A stretch of DNA of 15,629 nucleotides from positions 3,957,655 through 3,973,283 of the forward strand of contig NC_090612.1 in assembly GCF_004359215.1 (NCBI RefSeq). The letters are read 5' to 3'. Shown here one piece after another: positions 7,779 to 15,629 of this stretch (position 1 is the first letter of the stretch; the number at the start of each line of letters is the position of its first letter). The notes below the pieces were generated by a model that was not told the DNA's origin, did not search any database, and saw nothing but the letters and a program-made list of their open reading frames with translations. The position numbers and the translations under genes are program-made. The DNA is from Bremia lactucae (lineage: Eukaryota; Oomycota; Peronosporomycetes; Peronosporales; Peronosporaceae).

Positions 7779-8252
7779 TGTAACGGGGTGTATCGTTACA
7801 TGAAATTAATACTTAAAAGCTGTTAATTAATATATTATCAGAAAGGTAGATAATATTTGGAGAATATTACTTTGAATGGTAATATTTCTAAAGCTTATCC
7901 ATTGGTAGATATAGACCATTATATCTACTTTCTCCGCGGTCCAGTCAGCGCTGGACGCGCGCAAAGAGATATATCGATAAGACTTTATTACATGTTTTGT
8001 ATTAGTTTACAATTAAGTTAGTATTAAATAGAAAGAAACAGAAGAACTTAATTTATATATTAAATACCGTTTTTAATTAACCCTGTTTAAAGCAAGTGTT
8101 TTAAATAGAGTCTTCCTCTGCACGTACTAGTGTTCGTGAAGTGACGTGAGGCACCACTCGCACTGAAAAAAATTTAAAAATTGAAAAAGTCGAGAATAAT
8201 TCTAAATATGATTAAATTCGATAGCAGAACAAGTCAGTATTTCTTCGTTACA
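7779..8252 (+). repeat. Solo LTR of a gypsy-type element inside the MULE end
   Basis: The 474-bp sequence starts TGTAACGGGG and ends CTTCGTTACA, so it has the inverted TGTAAC/GTTACA ends of an LTR. The MULE terminal repeat stops at its left border and resumes at its right border, which fixes the insertion precisely. TTAA before and GTAA after could be a 4-base duplication with one change. There is no internal region, as expected after LTR-LTR recombination. It contains a series of hairpins (see findings). Orientation is assumed from the TGTAAC start. Confidence 0.8.
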
Positions 8253-8331
8253 GTAAGTACATCTACTTAATGGCTACTGTATGGCATGCCCATTCGCTAC
8301 TGTCTCACGTTCCGTCTACAACACACATGTA
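8253..8331 (+). repeat. Inner part of the MULE left terminal inverted repeat
   Basis: It aligns with the reverse complement of about 11425-11497, including GGCTACTG, GCTACTGTCTC and CCGTCTACAACA. It lies between the solo LTR and the MITE; the repeat resumes briefly after the MITE with CCCATG (8815-8820). Confidence 0.82.
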
Positions 8332-8812
8332 CAGTGCCCTATCAGACGTAATGGAATGGTGCCAGACATAATTAGTAGTCACATACAGAACCACCTTTTT
8401 TAAACCCAGCATCACCCCATCAATACTCGTTAATTCTGTTCTGAGTCAAAATGAAATGCTTTCGAAATTGGCGGCAGAAAATACTTAAGTAATTCAGTTA
8501 ACTGCTGAAAAGGCTTATGGAAGGATATGTGGAGGTTTAAAGGCAAAGGAAGTGAATTTTCACCCAATCGATTACTTAAAGTTTTCAAGCTTACTCCATT
8601 TGCTTTTAAACCTTTACACTCATTCCACAGGCCTTTTAGCAGTTATCTGAATTATCAAAGTATTTTCTGCCGCTAAATTCAAAAGCATTTCATCATAACT
8701 CTGAACAGAATTAACGAGTATTGATGGAGTGATGCCGGGTTCAAACAAAGCGGTTCTGTATGTCACTACTAATTAAATCTGTCATCGTTCCATTACTTCT
8801 GGAAGAGCACTG
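8332..8812. mobile_element. Palindromic MITE with CAGTGC ends and TA duplication
   Basis: The 481-bp element starts CAGTGCCCTATCAGACG, and its reverse complement starts CAGTGCTCTTCCAGAAG. TA borders both ends (8330-8331, 8813-8814). The two arms, each about 225 bp, are inverted copies over almost the whole length; a long shared block is ATCAATACTCGTTAATTCTG. There is no reading frame, so it is non-autonomous and would depend on a Tc1/mariner or pogo-type transposase. Its insertion splits the MULE terminal repeat at CATG-TA-CCCATG. Confidence 0.88.
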
Positions 8813-8899
8813 TACCCATGCTTCAGCTTCATTCACTATGAATGCATTAGGTCTTATGCAAGTTTCTATACATAGAGGTCATTTATATGCGTCATATAT

Positions 8900-11302
8900 C
8901 TATATACTGCTTGGGAGAAGATAAATAATCGGCCGCGCACAACCAAGTTGTTTGAGAATTTTTGAACGAAAAAGACAATTTCTACTGTTTCGCCTGTTTC
9001 CAACTTGATTAAACCGACCGTAAGTTGGCAGCGCACGTTTCTGGGACTCTCCGTTAACACCATTGATATTTTGAGCGGCGTCGGCTTGATTATCAATGAC
9101 CGCTTGGCTGATCGTGGCGTGCTCGTGAAGAGAGAGATCACGCACAACTGCATTATCAGGACGTTCGATGTTCCTTGCTCCCACAGGGCGACCACGACCG
9201 CGCAGAAGGACTATATCTAAGACCGTGGCCGCGGTTCCGGCTTGCACCGATATTCAAAAATGTATCATCCATGATTCTCTGTAGACGCAGCGGTGCCTGT
9301 TTGTATGTATGAGTAAGTCGTGCTATATAATCAAGAAAAGTTGGTTTTGCTGCCGTTGCCTATGTACCTGTCTGTATTATTTAGCCAAGCATGTGACAGA
9401 ATGGTAAAATTGAGGGTTTGATTATCGTCTTGGTTGGATCCCTCGACCACAAGTGCCTCTGCAAGCTTCTCAAGTCTCCAATAACAATGGAAGTCCTCAA
9501 CTTACAACGGCGCTGGGAGAAAAAAAGCGTTGGATGCAAGGTAGCCCATGCTACAAATCTTGAATTCAAAGAAATTGCTACCATCGCAAGTGCCGATTAT
9601 GCGACGGAACCTTTGTAAAGATTGCTCGCTCTACACCAGCTTTAACGCGTGGTGCGAGATCTGTCATGGTAGGCAAGGCGTTGCAAAAATGCCATGCAGA
9701 ACAAGAAAGAAATGTTAAGTGCAAAGTTCCCTGATGTGGAACGTTTTTCATAAACTAGTAACGTATTTTTTTTACCACAGCTTGCCACAATGTCGCACCG
9801 TGCGTGTTCAATACGCAGGTCTTGATTTCTGATATCACTTTTTGAATCTCGTTTAATCGATGTGAGGAGCTTTGGATGATGAGCGAATAAACTGTTAAGA
9901 GATCACCAACAGCCGACTGCATCCAACGTTTTATTCCAAAATGTGCACTTTCTGCCCGTTGGGTGTAGTGTAGCCGTAGTAATTGATGCGCTTTACCCAA
10001 GCTTTAACAAAACGCATTTTCCACGGAAGCCAGGTCTTCTCGATGTACGCATATGCAGCGGTGTAGATAAGGCCTTCAATGCAGTGTCGAAGTCTTGCTC
10101 GGTGAACGCATTTACCATGGACTTCCATTCAGTCCTCATTAATGTGTCCCAAGCAGCTTGTCCATCACTACCAGCAGGAAAATGCTGTCGAGAACGTTCT
10201 TTTCAGTGTGCCATAGACAGAGTAACCTCTTGCAATTGGGAAGTACGACCGGTAAAGCGTTCACTAGGGTCAATTCACTGTGGATCACAATGGCTATGCT
10301 ATCAAATCTGGTTGTTCCAATTTCGATTAACCACTAAAACGCCAATATTAGCCGAAGTACGACGCTAATGCTGAACGTTTTGAAAACGCGAAGCACAACG
10401 CAGAAATGAGAAAGTTACCTCTTTGAAGTTGGACAATGCCCAGGTGTAATGCTCCTGCGTTTCCCTTGGCAAGAAGCAGAAAAAGACACTGAACGTGTGG
10501 TTTGTGGGTGTCGATGAAACGCAGTGCAGAAGTGGCATCTTGTGTTGATTGGGTTTATACGTCGAGTCCATTGCAAAGACAGCATTCGCACTCCACTTGG
10601 ACATTATCTCGGCTGTCTTTGGTTGTATGTAAAGGTGTTTAAGGGCCCCATTGTCATCCCAATTAAATGCCCATTTATGTGCGTCAATTTCCCCGGTCTC
10701 CAATTTGTCTAGTAAGGTCTCTAACGGAGTCCTATTGTTCAATGTATATTTTTTTGTACTTAGCGTTGTAAATCTCACGCGCAGTGACGAGCTGGTTGGC
10801 CTCAATCTAAAGTTACGCAAAATAAATCTCGGCGTGATGCCTGCAAGGTTCTGGCGTTCATTGTTAGCAAGATTCGCTTGCACAGGTTTGTTCCCTTATT
10901 CTGGGTATGATAAAATATTGGCAGCCTCATGGTTATGCCGTGCGTGCAAAATCTTGAGCGACCCGTGTTGTCATCAACTGCGTCCCTTATTCCCGAGCAA
11001 TCGCGCATGAGTTTGTCCTGGAAAGGGCAACTAGATTTCCTGGATTTTTGCACTGGCCTGCTGTTATCGTTGGCTTTGCTGATGTATTCTCCGTTCGGTT
11101 TACAGGCAAAGATCACGTCCTACAACGGCTTGTCAGATCCTTTACCAAAGCGGTGAGAACGAAGTTTCTCCAAGTCAAATTGTTCCATGGCTGCGTGCTC
11201 AAACATGGCCTGTTCTGCCGCCTCGATTGATGGGTACGTGAGACCCTGAGGAGGTGCGAGAGGCATGATGTTGGGAAAGGGCAGTAGCGAAATTGTAAGC
11301 AT
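8900..11302 (-). pseudogene. MULE transposase, decayed
   Basis: Read on the minus strand, an N-terminal FAR1-like zinc DNA-binding region starts at an ATG at 11266 or 11302 (YPSIEAAEQAMFEHA, then ACKPNGEYISKAN and KSSCPF near 11010-11110). The MULE catalytic domain follows: WDDNGALKHLYI near 10650, first Asp in FAMDSTYKPNQHKMPLL near 10530-10580, and FCFLPRETQEHYTWAL near 10440-10490. The second Asp site reads VIHSELTLVNAL near 10260-10300 (Asp of the usual TDRE changed to His), with CLWHTEKNVL near 10205-10230. TWLPWKMRFVKAW is near 10010-10045 and the Glu in RAESAHFGIKRWMQ near 9920-9960. A SWIM-like GLPCI lies near 9550 and a basic tail RGRGRPVGARN near 9180. Frame changes are frequent: stop near 11120, shifts near 10880, 10380, 10150, 9960 and several between 9750 and 9250. 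The gene is inactive. Confidence 0.87.
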
Positions 11303-11419
11303 GTTTTGAGTAGTGGGCGAATCTACGAGATATGAAACAAAACTTCGTGTTTTGCTTCATATTCCTCGGGGGTAAGCCAATTGAATTCACCGTAGGTATA
11401 TTATGTGCCTATGGATCCC

Positions 11420-11563
11420 CATGGGTACATGTTGTAGACGGGACGCGAGACAGTAGCCAATGAGCATGGCAGTCAGTAGCCAATGGGGTGGGCGTATCAA
11501 CGGTCGGGTGGCAATAAAAAAGTCGGGTAACAATAAAAAAAGTCGGGTAGCAATATCATTTTC
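11420..11563 (-). repeat. MULE right terminal inverted repeat, uninterrupted
   Basis: This is the intact partner of the split left repeat. It contains three units of GTCGGGT(G/A)(G/A)CAATA spaced about 18-20 bp (11503-11555), which are internal repeats of the end itself. Confidence 0.82.
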
Positions 11564-11757
11564 TGATATATGTTATATTCATTTTAATTCAACTAGCTGT
11601 GACGTTCGAAAAACACGAAATGCTCTGCGAAGACAGTTACTTAGTGTGGAACTTCAATGCTTGAATGAAATTGGCGAAAAAGGGACCTCGATGATTTGAA
11701 GTCCCCAGGAGAGGGAGATGCATAGTGTAATGGGGCGCGCATCGGTTGTAGAACCGT

Positions 11758-12047
11758 TGTTGTGGTAAATTTACCTTTTGGGTAATATACCCTTTTATCC
11801 TATTCTAGAACATTTAATTATTAAATCCAATTTATTATGGGTAACAACTGTGGTCGCCGCCAGATATAAATCTGGCGGCCGAAGTCTATTTTTAAATTAG
11901 CTACGCTAAGGTTTTAGATAAAATAATTAAATAAAGTGCAAATTTTCTCATGATCTTAAAGCGTTAAGTGCCTTTCTAAGGCTTGCGCATTGATCTGTAA
12001 GATATAGAAGCCTTTTTAAGGTGTGTACTGCTGTGCACTAGTTGCCA
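11758..12047 (+). repeat. 5' LTR of gypsy element A
   Basis: It begins TGTTGTGGTAAATTTACC (start could be 11761) and ends GTTGCCA just before a TGG-type primer site. It has short palindromes at 11764-11775 (GGTAAATTTACC) and 11780-11792, and a strong hairpin at 11856-11879. The second copy is not in the window, so the ends are inferred from the TG start and from the primer site. Confidence 0.72.
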
Positions 12048-12049
12048 CT

Positions 12050-12064
12050 TGGTTCTACAAACCC
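12050..12064 (+). other. Putative primer-binding site of gypsy element A
   Basis: TGGTTCTACAAACCC lies two bases after the LTR end. TGG would pair with the CCA end of a tRNA. The same CT-TGGT pattern follows the LTR of element B (14455-14460). The tRNA is not identified. Confidence 0.5.
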
Positions 12065-12252
12065 CTGAATCCCTTAAACTAGATTTTATTAAGCTTTAAT
12101 AGCTTATACGACTCCCTGAGTTGTCTATAGAACCTAGAGACTCTCTGAGTCTAAAAGTCTTCCTCTGACTTCAGGAGCGAGGTAGCTTTACTACACCTAG
12201 TAGCAGTCATAGTCAATCTACGCCTAAGTCTGAGTCTTTATAAGACTAAGCC
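12065..12252 (+). other. Leader of gypsy element A, no gene seen
   Basis: This stretch lies between the primer site and the first Gag codons. It holds short CTGAGT/GACTC repeats and no credible frame. Confidence 0.5.
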
Positions 12253-13157
12253 TTTGCTGAAGTGGAAGAGTTTTCATAACTTTCAGAGGCGCAACGCGCA
12301 GCTTATGACGAGCTCAAAACTTTACTTGGGCATGAACATGTAGATATCATTATATCCCAGAGACCAGAGGTCCTGCATGCAAGGCTTGAAGCCTTCATGC
12401 GATATGAATCTTCCCTGATCGGCCAGGTACAAGATCACTTTGAGGCGCAACAAGGCCAACCCGGTACAGCTCTGAACCTGTTCAGAGCCAAAGGCTCGCC
12501 CTCGAGCTGTCAATGTAAATACATTTGAGGGAGAAGAGGGAGATAATCTGTCTTTCTGGATTAAGCTGATGGAGATGTCCATTGACTCCACCTTGTTAAA
12601 AACAGAACGGCAAAGGTGGCTATGGCCATTTCCAAACTCGGAGGTAGAGCCATGGAATGGGCACTATGTTACAGTACGTTCATAAACGACGCTTTTCCCT
12701 CATGGTATTCACTGAAACAGCAAATGACTAGGATTTTTGCACCGCCAAATGAGGCTTTTCGCATGCGAGCACGGCTCCTAGCGACTCGACAGGGTAATCG
12801 AACCCTTGGAGACTGTGTCGTGGAGTTGAAAATTATCATTGCATCTATGCACCAACGCCCCGGTGCAAGAAGAAAATGTAGTAACAATCTCTATGGGTAT
12901 CTCAATGAGGGCGTTACCCGAACGGAGTCATTTCGACCTCATCCTGCCAGATTTAAGAGGCAGTTGCCATTGCGTTACGCGCTCAGTTCGACTTCAAGTC
13001 TGCTCCTGTTAGCTCGCCTGTTTACCGAATAAGCTATTCGAGCACATGGGTACCGTCTAATAGACCGGAATCCATTGATCTTAGCCTATTTAGATGCTTT
13101 ATGTGCGGACGCACGAAACAGTTGCGTCCGGTTTGTCCCCTACGAAATATGCGCTAA
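12253..13157 (+). pseudogene. Gag of gypsy element A, decayed
   Basis: The frame starts around EAQRAAYDELKTLLGHEHVD (12280-12340) and shifts near 12515 to TFEGEEGDNLSFWIKLMEMS. It shifts again near 12615 to VAMAISKLGGRAMEWAL, PSWYSLKQQM, FAPPNEAFRMRARLL and LGDCVVELKIIIASMH. After a third shift near 12960 it continues as AIALRAQFDFKSAPVSSPVY. It ends with a zinc knuckle, CFMCGRTKQLRPVC at 13095-13136, in which the expected His is Gln; stop TAA is 13155-13157. This is the capsid-plus-knuckle Gag typical of oomycete gypsy elements (retrotrans_gag type). No single ORF covers it. Confidence 0.87.
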
Positions 13158-13299
13158 GCTCGAAAGAGCACTTATTCCGACCTATACAAGAAATCTGGTA
13201 CGGTGGGGGAAGACCTAGGCTTTGTCGAACCTCTAGAAGGTGAGAGTAAATAGGACCTTACCCCAATTAGCTCGATTCGTGATGGCACGGGGAGTGAGC

Positions 13300-14020
13300 A
13301 AAAGCCTGGCTTCTTAGTCGCTCAAGCGACTGTGAAGGGCTTTGATAAGCCATTGTCAATTTTAATCGACTCAGGAGCGTCTTGCAATTTTACTCGACGC
13401 CTTTCCCTTGAAAGAAGTCAACAATACGTTGAGGCGCTTTAAGCGCATAAAAGTGATACAATCACTGTTCGCTTAGCGACTGGGACTCGTGTCACTGTTC
13501 CTAAGGTTCCATTGAACTTAGGCATAAAGTTTCTGGACTTTGACAGTATGGAACGCTGTCTTGTCCTTGATTTAAAATTGAGATATGATCCCATCCTCGG
13601 AATTGCTTGGCTTGAACTCCATGAGCCATGGATTATTGGAGGTCTGAGACCTTAGGCGCCACGCGAAATGTTCCTAGCAAAGTTTTGAAGAGTCATGAAC
13701 CCAGCATTGCTAGGCAACAAAAGCGCTGTTGGTGCGGATCGTTGACTGAGTCTGGCAGTATTTTAGACATTGGAATGTCTGAGTTAATAAACTTCAATAC
13801 TGACACCAAAAATTCTGAGCCCGACCTAGAAGAAGGAAGTGGAACTGGACATACTCCGTCAAGTGACACTCATTGTAATAATGATTCACTGAATGCTGAA
13901 AGCATCGTTGGCCTCAGGCCGAGTCATCAAGGGTGCAATATTTCTGAGTTACTTGGAGTGGCAAGTCTAAGTCCATCAAGTGTGGTCTGTCGAGGTGGCA
14001 ACCATACTAAGTATCAATAG
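13300..14020 (+). pseudogene. Pol start of gypsy element A: aspartic protease and spacer, decayed
   Basis: A frame beginning near GFLVAQATVKGFDKPLSI carries the retropepsin active site LIDSGAS (DSG at 13368-13376), then TVRLATGTRVTVPKV and PILGIAWLELHEPW, the usual end of this protease with its ILG motif. A TAA at 13440-13442 interrupts it. At 13628 the reading must slip one base, from HEPW to DYWRSETLGATRN, and runs open to 14018. The spacer between protease and RT ends in GLRPSHQGCNISELLGVASL. RT is not present: sequence homologous to the family ends before 14080. Confidence 0.87.
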
Positions 14021-14079
14021 TGACACTATTAAAAGTTTGCCAGGACCTTAAGCGTGCAATATTTCAGAGATACGTAGAG

Positions 14080-14454
14080 TCACACGTCTAAGTCCCGGAT
14101 GACGCCCAGCGTCATCGTTACGCGAGGTATCTAGAAAGAAACGCTCGCAATACATATTAAGTGTTATCTATAGAGATGACATTTTGATTGGTAAGAATAG
14201 GTACTCATATTTAATACGATTAAATATTAATCAGTCTGAAAACTACTTCCTACTTGATGAGTGCGCACGAGAAGACGGAATACCGCTCCCGTTATGACAC
14301 TTAACCAGAGTACTTAGTGTGTTGGGTGAGGACGCTTGCGCGCCCACCACAACTACCTCACTGCACGCAAGAGAAGCAGGTTAAACCGCTTCCTCGCTGT
14401 GCTAGGGTATGTGTCTAAGTAGAGCGTGGCCGCATTACGACGTGCCCGCCTACA
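14080..14454 (+). repeat. 5' LTR of gypsy element B
   Basis: The 3' end is fixed by the match to 1-74 and by the primer-site-like sequence that follows. The start is estimated at TCACACGTCTAAGTCCCGG, which lacks a clean TG, so it may have mutated or been recombined. A perfect 8-bp hairpin lies at 14098-14116. Confidence 0.7.
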
Positions 14455-14456
14455 CT

Positions 14457-14470
14457 TGGTAGTACTTGAA
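14457..14470 (+). other. Putative primer-binding site of gypsy element B
   Basis: TGGTAGTACTTGAA begins two bases after the LTR end, in the same place as in element A. The priming tRNA is not identified. Confidence 0.45.
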
Positions 14471-14578
14471 ATCCTTCCCACGACCCGCATCTCTGCGTGT
14501 GTACGTGAGGATGAGCCTCAATATTGATTCGGCTCATTTCCCCACCTCTCCGAACATCATCGGGAGGTGGCAGGGCTT

Positions 14579-15574
14579 ATGGCGCAGGGACTTGGTGAAC
14601 TGGCCAGGCTCCTGGGAAGTCCTCCTTAGCATCATGTTGCTCAGTTGGAGCAGTTTGAGGCATTCGTGCTGTGACAGCGGAAAGCCGCGTCCGAGGCACA
14701 GGGCCATGCTGCGGCGGAGTCCGTCTCTCAGACTCAGGATGAGCTGAGGCATGAGCAGGCTCGGAGCGAGGCTCTCAACAGGCTCTCTGCCCGGCCGCAT
14801 CAGCCGTGGCCCATTCAGATGGACCCGCCCAAGTTCGATAAAACTGCAGCGCACACGATTGTCCACTGGCTTTTAGCCGTGTAGCAACGCGGTGTCGCCT
14901 AGCTCATCGAGGACGACAGCCGGATGGTGTCGTACGCCATGTCGCATCTGCGCGGTAAGGCCTCAGAGCGGGCTTACTTGGCGCTTATGGCGGACAGAAA
15001 GGCGTTCAATTCATGGGCGATCTTTAAGGAAAAGATTCGCGCCATGTACCAGCCGCCGAACAACGAGGTGTTGCTTCAGGCGCGCTTCTTTGGAGCGCGA
15101 CAGTCGAAGCGATCTCTGCAAGAGTATGTGCAAGGCATGCGCTCGCTGTCGGCGTCCATAACCGTAGGTCCGATTCCAAAGCACATTAAGGTGCCCACGT
15201 TTATGAACGGACTACGGCATGGCCCATCGCGACAACCCCTTTTTAGAAAGGAGCCGTCGAAGATGGTAGAGGCAATTCAAATTGCCTTATCTGAGAAGCA
15301 ATCCTACAACAGTGCCTCGGCGACAGCTTGGTATAAGCCGTCGGCCGAAAGGACAGATGCCACTCCTATGGAGTTGGGCAATGCAGACGTTGTCTGTTAT
15401 AAATGCGGCAAGCGCGGCCATATGATGGCTCGCTGCTATGCCAGGGTCCCTGCTGGGGCAAAGATGCCCAGCAAGAGGACTCCCTTCCCAAAGGGCGATG
15501 GCAAGAACCAGCGTGCGAGACGCATGAGTTCTGCATCGACCACTGAGGGGTCGGGAAATGCAGGAGCGCAGTAG
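14579..15574 (+). pseudogene. Gag of gypsy element B, with four in-frame stops
   Basis: From the ATG at 14579 (MAQGLGELARLLG) one frame runs 332 codons to TAG at 15572, with stops at 14627 (TAG), 14672 (TGA), 14882 (TAG) and 14900 (TAG) but no frameshift. A Gln/Glu/Ala-rich, coiled-coil-like N-terminal third leads to PWPIQMDPPKFD. The capsid core follows: MVSYAMSHLRGKASERAYLA, WAIFKEKIRAMYQPPNNE, FFGARQSKRSLQEYVQGMR and FMNGLRHGPSRQPLF. The zinc knuckle CYKCGKRGHMMARC at 15395-15436 is complete, and a basic tail follows. The last 216 codons (14924 onward) are open. At least one stop (14900, expected Gln) fits a C-to-T change. Pol probably follows in another frame, as the sequence after 15574 shows no Gag continuation. 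Confidence 0.9.
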
Positions 15575-15629
15575 GGGCGGGATGCCCTACTGACGCGGAC
15601 TCTGAAGCTACCCCTAAGTTCAGAGTTGT

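Larger units (their letters stand above)
7713..11563 (-). mobile_element. MULE-type DNA transposon with long terminal inverted repeats
   Basis: The right end (11420-11563) and the interrupted left end (7713-7778, 8253-8331, 8815-8820) form inverted repeats of about 145 bp. They share the repeated motif of ACCCGACTTT/TTATTG units and GGCTACTGTCTC-CGT-CCGTCTACAACA. Between them lies a decayed MULE transposase on the minus strand. Without the two nested insertions the element is about 2.9 kb. Target duplications are unclear: 7703-7711 (CCATATATA) and 11564-11572 (TGATATATG) agree at six of nine positions. Confidence 0.82.
11758..14078 (+). mobile_element. Ty3/gypsy element A, truncated after protease
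   Basis: The order is LTR (11758-12047), primer site, leader, Gag (to 13157), protease (13300-13655) and a spacer region (to about 14023). RT, RNase H, integrase and the 3' LTR are absent; at about 14080 the LTR of another gypsy family begins. All frames are broken. Confidence 0.85.
14080..15629 (+). mobile_element. Ty3/gypsy element B, 5' part, running off the window
   Basis: It has an LTR ending CCGCCTACA (14454), a TGG primer-like site and a long Gag with an intact zinc knuckle. Pol would begin just past the Gag stop but is not yet recognisable in the last 55 bases. Its LTR family also occurs at 1-74. Confidence 0.85.

Noticed and set aside
11503..11555. Short regular repeats (GTCGGGTnnCAATA) considered as a CRISPR-like array
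   Set aside because: Only three units, no unique spacers of constant length, located in a transposon end and mirrored at 7720-7775; they are internal repeats of the MULE terminus.
11460..11699. 79-codon plus-strand open frame
   Set aside because: Its first third is the MULE terminal repeat; the rest (to 11757) shows no motif. I see nothing supportable between 11564 and 11757.
1..15629. A novel multi-gene biological system
   Set aside because: Every recognisable coding stretch belongs to known transposon protein families and is broken; no unassigned intact gene of notable length remains.

Overview
The window is a pile of transposable elements with no host gene that I can support. Coding remnants resemble oomycete (Phytophthora/Peronosporales) retrotransposon and transposase families as I know them: Ty1/copia Gag-Pol, two Ty3/gypsy Gags, a pogo/Tigger-type DDE transposase and a MULE transposase. 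An oomycete, most likely Phytophthora, is therefore the best guess; this is inference from protein resemblance, not from a search. All coding regions are broken by stops and frameshifts, so they are annotated as pseudogenes.

Layout. 1-74: the 3' end of a gypsy-type LTR whose relative recurs at 14381-14454. 138-7696: a Tigger/pogo-like DNA transposon on the minus strand, with 23-bp terminal inverted repeats (22/23 matching) and flanking TA duplications. It is split by a copia retrotransposon (1878-7052) that landed in the codons of its N-terminal DNA-binding domain. The copia element itself has been rearranged. Its 5' half (LTR, gag, start of protease) lies on the minus strand at 5293-7052. 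Its 3' half (rest of protease, integrase, RT, RNase H, 3' LTR) lies on the plus strand at 1881-5292. Flipping exactly 1881-5292 rejoins the protease reading frame and also completes the broken LTR end.

7713-11563: a MULE-type DNA transposon with ~145-bp terminal inverted repeats and a decayed minus-strand transposase. Its left inverted repeat was hit twice: by a gypsy solo LTR (7779-8252) and by a palindromic CAGTG-ended MITE (8332-8812). 11758-14078: a gypsy element (LTR, leader, gag, protease) truncated before RT. From 14080 to the window end: a second gypsy element of another family (LTR, primer site, Gag) running off the edge.

Relative history: Tigger insertion, then copia insertion into it, then a 3.4-kb internal inversion of copia; separately, MULE insertion and then the solo LTR and MITE inside the MULE end; gypsy B came after gypsy A or recombined with it. 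I found no operon, CRISPR array, rRNA/tRNA or novel enzyme system. The main result is the reconstructable nested insertion and inversion.
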